This document shows positions 16,738-18,900 of a DNA stretch of 18,900 bases, one piece after another. Source of the stretch: a bacterium (GTDB lineage Bacteria > Planctomycetota > J058 > JAJDCP01). Below the pieces are notes generated by a model. The model was not told where the DNA came from and made no database searches. It saw nothing but the letters and a program-made list of their open reading frames with translations. A program made the position numbers and the translations under genes. The stretch lies in NCBI GenBank assembly GCA_030428695.1, contig JAUIEM010000184.1, positions 1-18,900 of the forward strand, given 5' to 3'. How positions within the stretch are numbered: the first letter of the stretch is position 1; every line of letters begins with the position of its first letter.

Positions 16738-17298
16738 CTACGGCCCGCCGACCCCGCTGCTGTCCGCGGCCCCGGCGAGGACCCGGGCGCGCAGGGTCTC
16801 GAGGGCGTCCTGGAAGTGCCGCTCGAGGGCGGGCTCGATCACGAGCACCAGGAAGCCGCCGGCGGGCGGCATCCCGACATCGCAGCGCTCCCGGTAGACG
16901 ACCCGCGTGCCCTCGGGGGTGCGCTCGTAGTGCACCGAGGTCTGGGCCTCCAGGCTGCCTTCGAGCAGGGTGTCGAGCCACACGCCGCTGTCCGGGTGGC
17001 TGCGGGTGATCACCATCGAGCCCGAGCCGGACTCCTCGCTGCGCCAGGTGCGCCGCGCCCCTACCCCGGAGGATGGGCCTTCGTAAAGGAGGACCAGGCT
17101 GGTGTCCTCGGCGATGCGGCGCCCGGCCCACGGCTCCCACATGCGCAGGTCGCTGACGTGGGGATGGATCGCGGCGCTCGGCGCACCGATCAGGATGCTG
17201 TCCTCGACCAGGTAGGACGTCGGCAGGGCGAAGCCGACCGCGACGAGCAGGAGCGCGACGCCGAAACAGCCGAGGCCGATCCACTTGAACGTGCGCAC
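16738..17298 (-). CDS. Membrane-anchored SRPBCC-family protein
   Basis: A 186-residue protein with one N-terminal membrane helix (about 6-25) and an SRPBCC (START/polyketide cyclase-like) fold. Supporting features are the pattern ALPTSYLVEDSILIGAPSAAIHPHVSDLRMWEPW, the YEGPSSGVGARRTW segment and the GSGSMVITRS strand, which recur in polyketide_cyc2-type SRPBCC proteins. These bind hydrophobic ligands in a deep pocket; the ligand here is unknown and no enzymatic residue is evident. The GTG start at 17298-17296 lies one base after the rhodanese stop (TGA-c-GTG). With only a weak Shine-Dalgarno, it probably depends on coupling. It is the last gene of the cluster. Confidence 0.85.
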   Translation of the reverse strand: MRTFKWIGLGCFGVALLLVAVGFALPTSYLVEDSILIGAPSAAIHPHVSDLRMWEPWAGRRIAEDTSLVLLYEGPSSGVGARRTWRSEESGSGSMVITRSHPDSGVWLDTLLEGSLEAQTSVHYERTPEGTRVVYRERCDVGMPPAGGFLVLVIEPALERHFQDALETLRARVLAGAADSSGVGGP

Positions 17299-17299
17299 G

Positions 17300-17677
17300 T
17301 CAGGACTCGACCGGATGGCCGGCTTCCCGCCAGCCCCGGATCCCGCCCCAGACCGAGCGCACCCGGGTGTAGCCGAGCTTGAGCAGGCTCTCCGCCGCCA
17401 GGGCCGAGCGGTACCCGCCGCCGCAGTACAGGACGAGGTCGTGGTCGCGCGCGGGAAAGCGCGTCTCGACGTCCCGCTCGAGGATCCCCTTGCCGAGGTG
17501 CACCGCGCCGGGGATGCGCCCGGCCGCGTACTCGCTCTCCTCGCGCACATCGACCAGCGTCGGGGCGTCCGCGCCCGCGCAGAGAGCGGCGAGCTCGTCG
17601 ATGCTGCACTCCTCTACGCGTGCGCGCGCGGCCTCGACGAGCGCCAGGAAGCCCGGATTGTGCCGCTTGCCCATCAT
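17300..17677 (-). CDS. Single-domain rhodanese-like protein
   Basis: A 125-residue rhodanese-fold protein, predicted to carry a persulfide for sulfur transfer. The active-site loop is YCGGGYRS with Cys85 and the CxxxxR[S] pattern (Arg90, Ser91), so the catalytic Cys is intact. The segments TLVDVREESEYAAGRIPGAVHL (40-61) and SVWGGIRGW are standard for the fold. There is no signal peptide, so it is cytoplasmic. ATG at 17677-17675 overlaps the upstream TGA as ATGA; a second ATG follows directly (17674). The Shine-Dalgarno GAGGGAGG lies just upstream, within the upstream gene's last codons. The physiological sulfur acceptor is unknown. Confidence 0.93.
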   Translation of the reverse strand: MMGKRHNPGFLALVEAARARVEECSIDELAALCAGADAPTLVDVREESEYAAGRIPGAVHLGKGILERDVETRFPARDHDLVLYCGGGYRSALAAESLLKLGYTRVRSVWGGIRGWREAGHPVES

Positions 17678-18552
17678 CCCTCCCTCGTCTCGGTGTTGTC
17701 CGGCTGAAGATCCTCGCTCCAGGCCGCCTCCTCCGGCGCGGGCGGCGCCTCCGGGAGGTTCTTCTCCAGCGGCGGCTGGTGCAGTCCGTAGCGGCTCGAG
17801 AGGTCGACGAAGGCGCTGAGCCCGCTCTCGGCGAAGCGCCAGCCGTCGTCGCTGACGATCGCCGGCAGGCGCCCGTCATCGGCGAGCTCAGCGACGAGCG
17901 TCGCGGAGATGCCGAGATAGCTCGCCGCCGTCGCCGCATCCCAGGACTCTCCGTCGTCGCTCGCGCGCGGGAAGGTCCACAAGCGGGCGAGGTAGCTCCG
18001 CGTGCGCACGCTGTCGATCGAGTACGCCGCGTCGAGCAGCGAGATGAAGGACTTGCCCTGGAAGGCCCGGGCCTGCGCCATCTCCATCAGGGCGCCGAGC
18101 AGCGGCGGCGCGCCGAGCATCCGTCGGTAGTTCGCCTCGGCCTCCTCATAGCGCCCGAACTCGAGCAGGGTGTCGCCGTACTCGAAGCAGGCCTCGAAGC
18201 TCGCCCCCTCGGACTCGCGCCAGCGCTGGATGTGCTCGAGGGAAGCCCGCTCGCCTTCGTGGCGCAGGAGCAGGCCGAGCCACTTGCTCGCGCCGGGGTG
18301 GTCGGGTTGACGCTCGAGGAAGGCCTTGAGGTTCGAGCGGGCCGAGCGCAGGTCCCCCTTCTGGATCGAGGCGACGATCGGGTCGAGGGCGGGATCCTGT
18401 TCGATGACGCAGGTGACCTCGCTCGGCGGCGCGGCGTCCTCGTCGAGCGGATCCTCGATCCTGCCGCTCCCGTCCCGCGACGGATCGAACTTGATCCAGG
18501 ATGACCAGACCAGATCGGACGCGCCGCCCCTCTCGCCGGTGTCAGTGGCCAC
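17674..18552 (-). CDS. TPR-like protein with C-terminal excisionase-type helix-turn-helix
   Basis: A 292-residue protein I cannot assign to a named family. Residues about 55-165 are helical and TPR-like (for example SIQKGDLRSARSNLKAFLERQPDHPGA and YGDTLLEFGRYEEAEANYRRML). Residues about 203-249 (WDAATAASYLGISATLVAELADDGRLPAIVSDDGWRFAESGLSAFV) match the layout of an excisionase/MerR-like helix-turn-helix (HTH_17). The C-terminus is acidic and Pro-rich. The start is GTG at 18552-18550, with GGGGG seven bases upstream; the ATG at 18576 is 8 codons longer and has no Shine-Dalgarno. This start overlaps the upstream gene by 11 bases. The overlaps on both ends place it in one operon with the rhodanese. 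Whether it binds DNA is inference. Confidence 0.8.
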   Translation of the reverse strand: MATDTGERGGASDLVWSSWIKFDPSRDGSGRIEDPLDEDAAPPSEVTCVIEQDPALDPIVASIQKGDLRSARSNLKAFLERQPDHPGASKWLGLLLRHEGERASLEHIQRWRESEGASFEACFEYGDTLLEFGRYEEAEANYRRMLGAPPLLGALMEMAQARAFQGKSFISLLDAAYSIDSVRTRSYLARLWTFPRASDDGESWDAATAASYLGISATLVAELADDGRLPAIVSDDGWRFAESGLSAFVDLSSRYGLHQPPLEKNLPEAPPAPEEAAWSEDLQPDNTETREG

Positions 18553-18898
18553 TGTACGACCCCCGGCGCTCGACATCGATCTGGTTCACGCGCGACATGC
18601 CAGTCTTCACCCAGCTGTCGATGCGCGGGATGTTGGTGCCCCCGTGGTCCTCGTAGAACACCGAGAAGCCGAGGCTGTTCGTCGTGCTGAGGCTGAGGGT
18701 GGTCGGGATGCCATCGAACACCCGGTGGTGCAGCAGCAGGTCGGGGTCGAAGACCTGGCCGCTGCCCCCGCTGCCGAGCCGCCATTCGGTCACCGCCCGG
18801 TCGAGGTAGCGGAGCTGATCGACCAGGATCGGTGCGCCCTCGACCCGGGTCGCCGCCCGCAGGTCGTCGCGCAGACCGGAGCAGCCGATCCACAGCGG
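18542..18898 (-). CDS. Uncharacterised protein, C-terminal part, cut by window edge
   Basis: The last 118 residues of a protein whose N-terminus lies beyond the window. I do not recognise the family. Features: GCSGLRDDLRAATRVEGAP near the cut end, the Gly/Ser-rich turn LGSGGSGQVFDPD, and a beta-rich Thr/Ser stretch (GIPTTLSLSTTNSLGFSVFYEDHGG). No membrane helix or metal motif is visible in this fragment. The stop at 18544-18542 lies inside the TPR-HTH gene start region. The frame is open to base 18898 and has ordinary high-GC codon use, so it is a real coding end, not a shadow. Confidence 0.75.
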   Translation of the reverse strand, partial: PLWIGCSGLRDDLRAATRVEGAPILVDQLRYLDRAVTEWRLGSGGSGQVFDPDLLLHHRVFDGIPTTLSLSTTNSLGFSVFYEDHGGTNIPRIDSWVKTGMSRVNQIDVERRGSYSGH

Positions 18899-18900
18899 GC

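Noticed and set aside
17674..18552. The excisionase-type helix-turn-helix as a sign of a prophage or integrative element.
   Set aside because: No integrase, attachment-site repeat, tRNA or phage gene is nearby, and base composition does not change. HTH_17 domains also occur in ordinary chromosomal regulators.

Overview
The window is about 70% GC, gene-dense DNA with no RNA gene, mobile element, CRISPR array or phage signature. The largest gap is a 185-base divergent intergenic region. The gene types point to a high-GC Planctomycetota chromosome: a DUF1800/DUF1501 exported pair, two membrane-anchored Ser/Thr kinases, one of them with a long TPR tail, and many GTG starts. This is inferred from gene content; no rRNA or marker phylogeny is available here. 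Eight of the fifteen starts I assigned are GTG.

Layout. (1) Bases 1-3599, minus strand: a TPR-containing membrane Ser/Thr kinase, then the 5' third of ahcY (S-adenosylhomocysteine hydrolase), cut by the window edge. (2) Bases 3785-9068, plus strand: a class II CCA-adding/poly(A) polymerase-type nucleotidyltransferase overlapping a YkgJ-like cysteine-cluster protein, an alpha/beta hydrolase, an exported glutathione peroxidase, and a second membrane Ser/Thr kinase with an extracytoplasmic C-terminal domain. (3) Bases 9076-11968, minus strand: an FmdB zinc ribbon that converges with kinase 2, then a PhoR-like histidine kinase and PhoB-like response regulator that overlap by GTGA. (4) Bases 12045-16617, minus strand: a DUF1800 protein carrying Ig-like and carbohydrate-binding-like modules, and its partner DUF1501 protein with a Tat-type signal. 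(5) Bases 16738-18898, minus strand: a tightly packed set of an unknown partial protein, a TPR plus helix-turn-helix protein, a rhodanese and a membrane-anchored SRPBCC protein.

How the genes work together. Most same-strand neighbours are translationally coupled: GTGA overlaps at cca/ykgJ and RR/HK, an ATGA overlap at TPR-HTH/rhodanese, TGA-c-GTG at rhodanese/SRPBCC and TGA-c-ATG at DUF1800/DUF1501. The best regulatory signal is a TTTACA-N5-TTCACA direct repeat with 11-base period just upstream of the PhoB-like gene. It looks like a Pho-box and would fit autoregulation. The most unusual gene is the 1119-residue DUF1800 protein, with three Ig-like domains alternating with two CBM60-like modules. 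Together with DUF1501 it looks like an exported carbohydrate-associated system of unknown biochemistry. Several gene ends carry short GC stem-loops without a T-tract, some including the stop codon in the stem.
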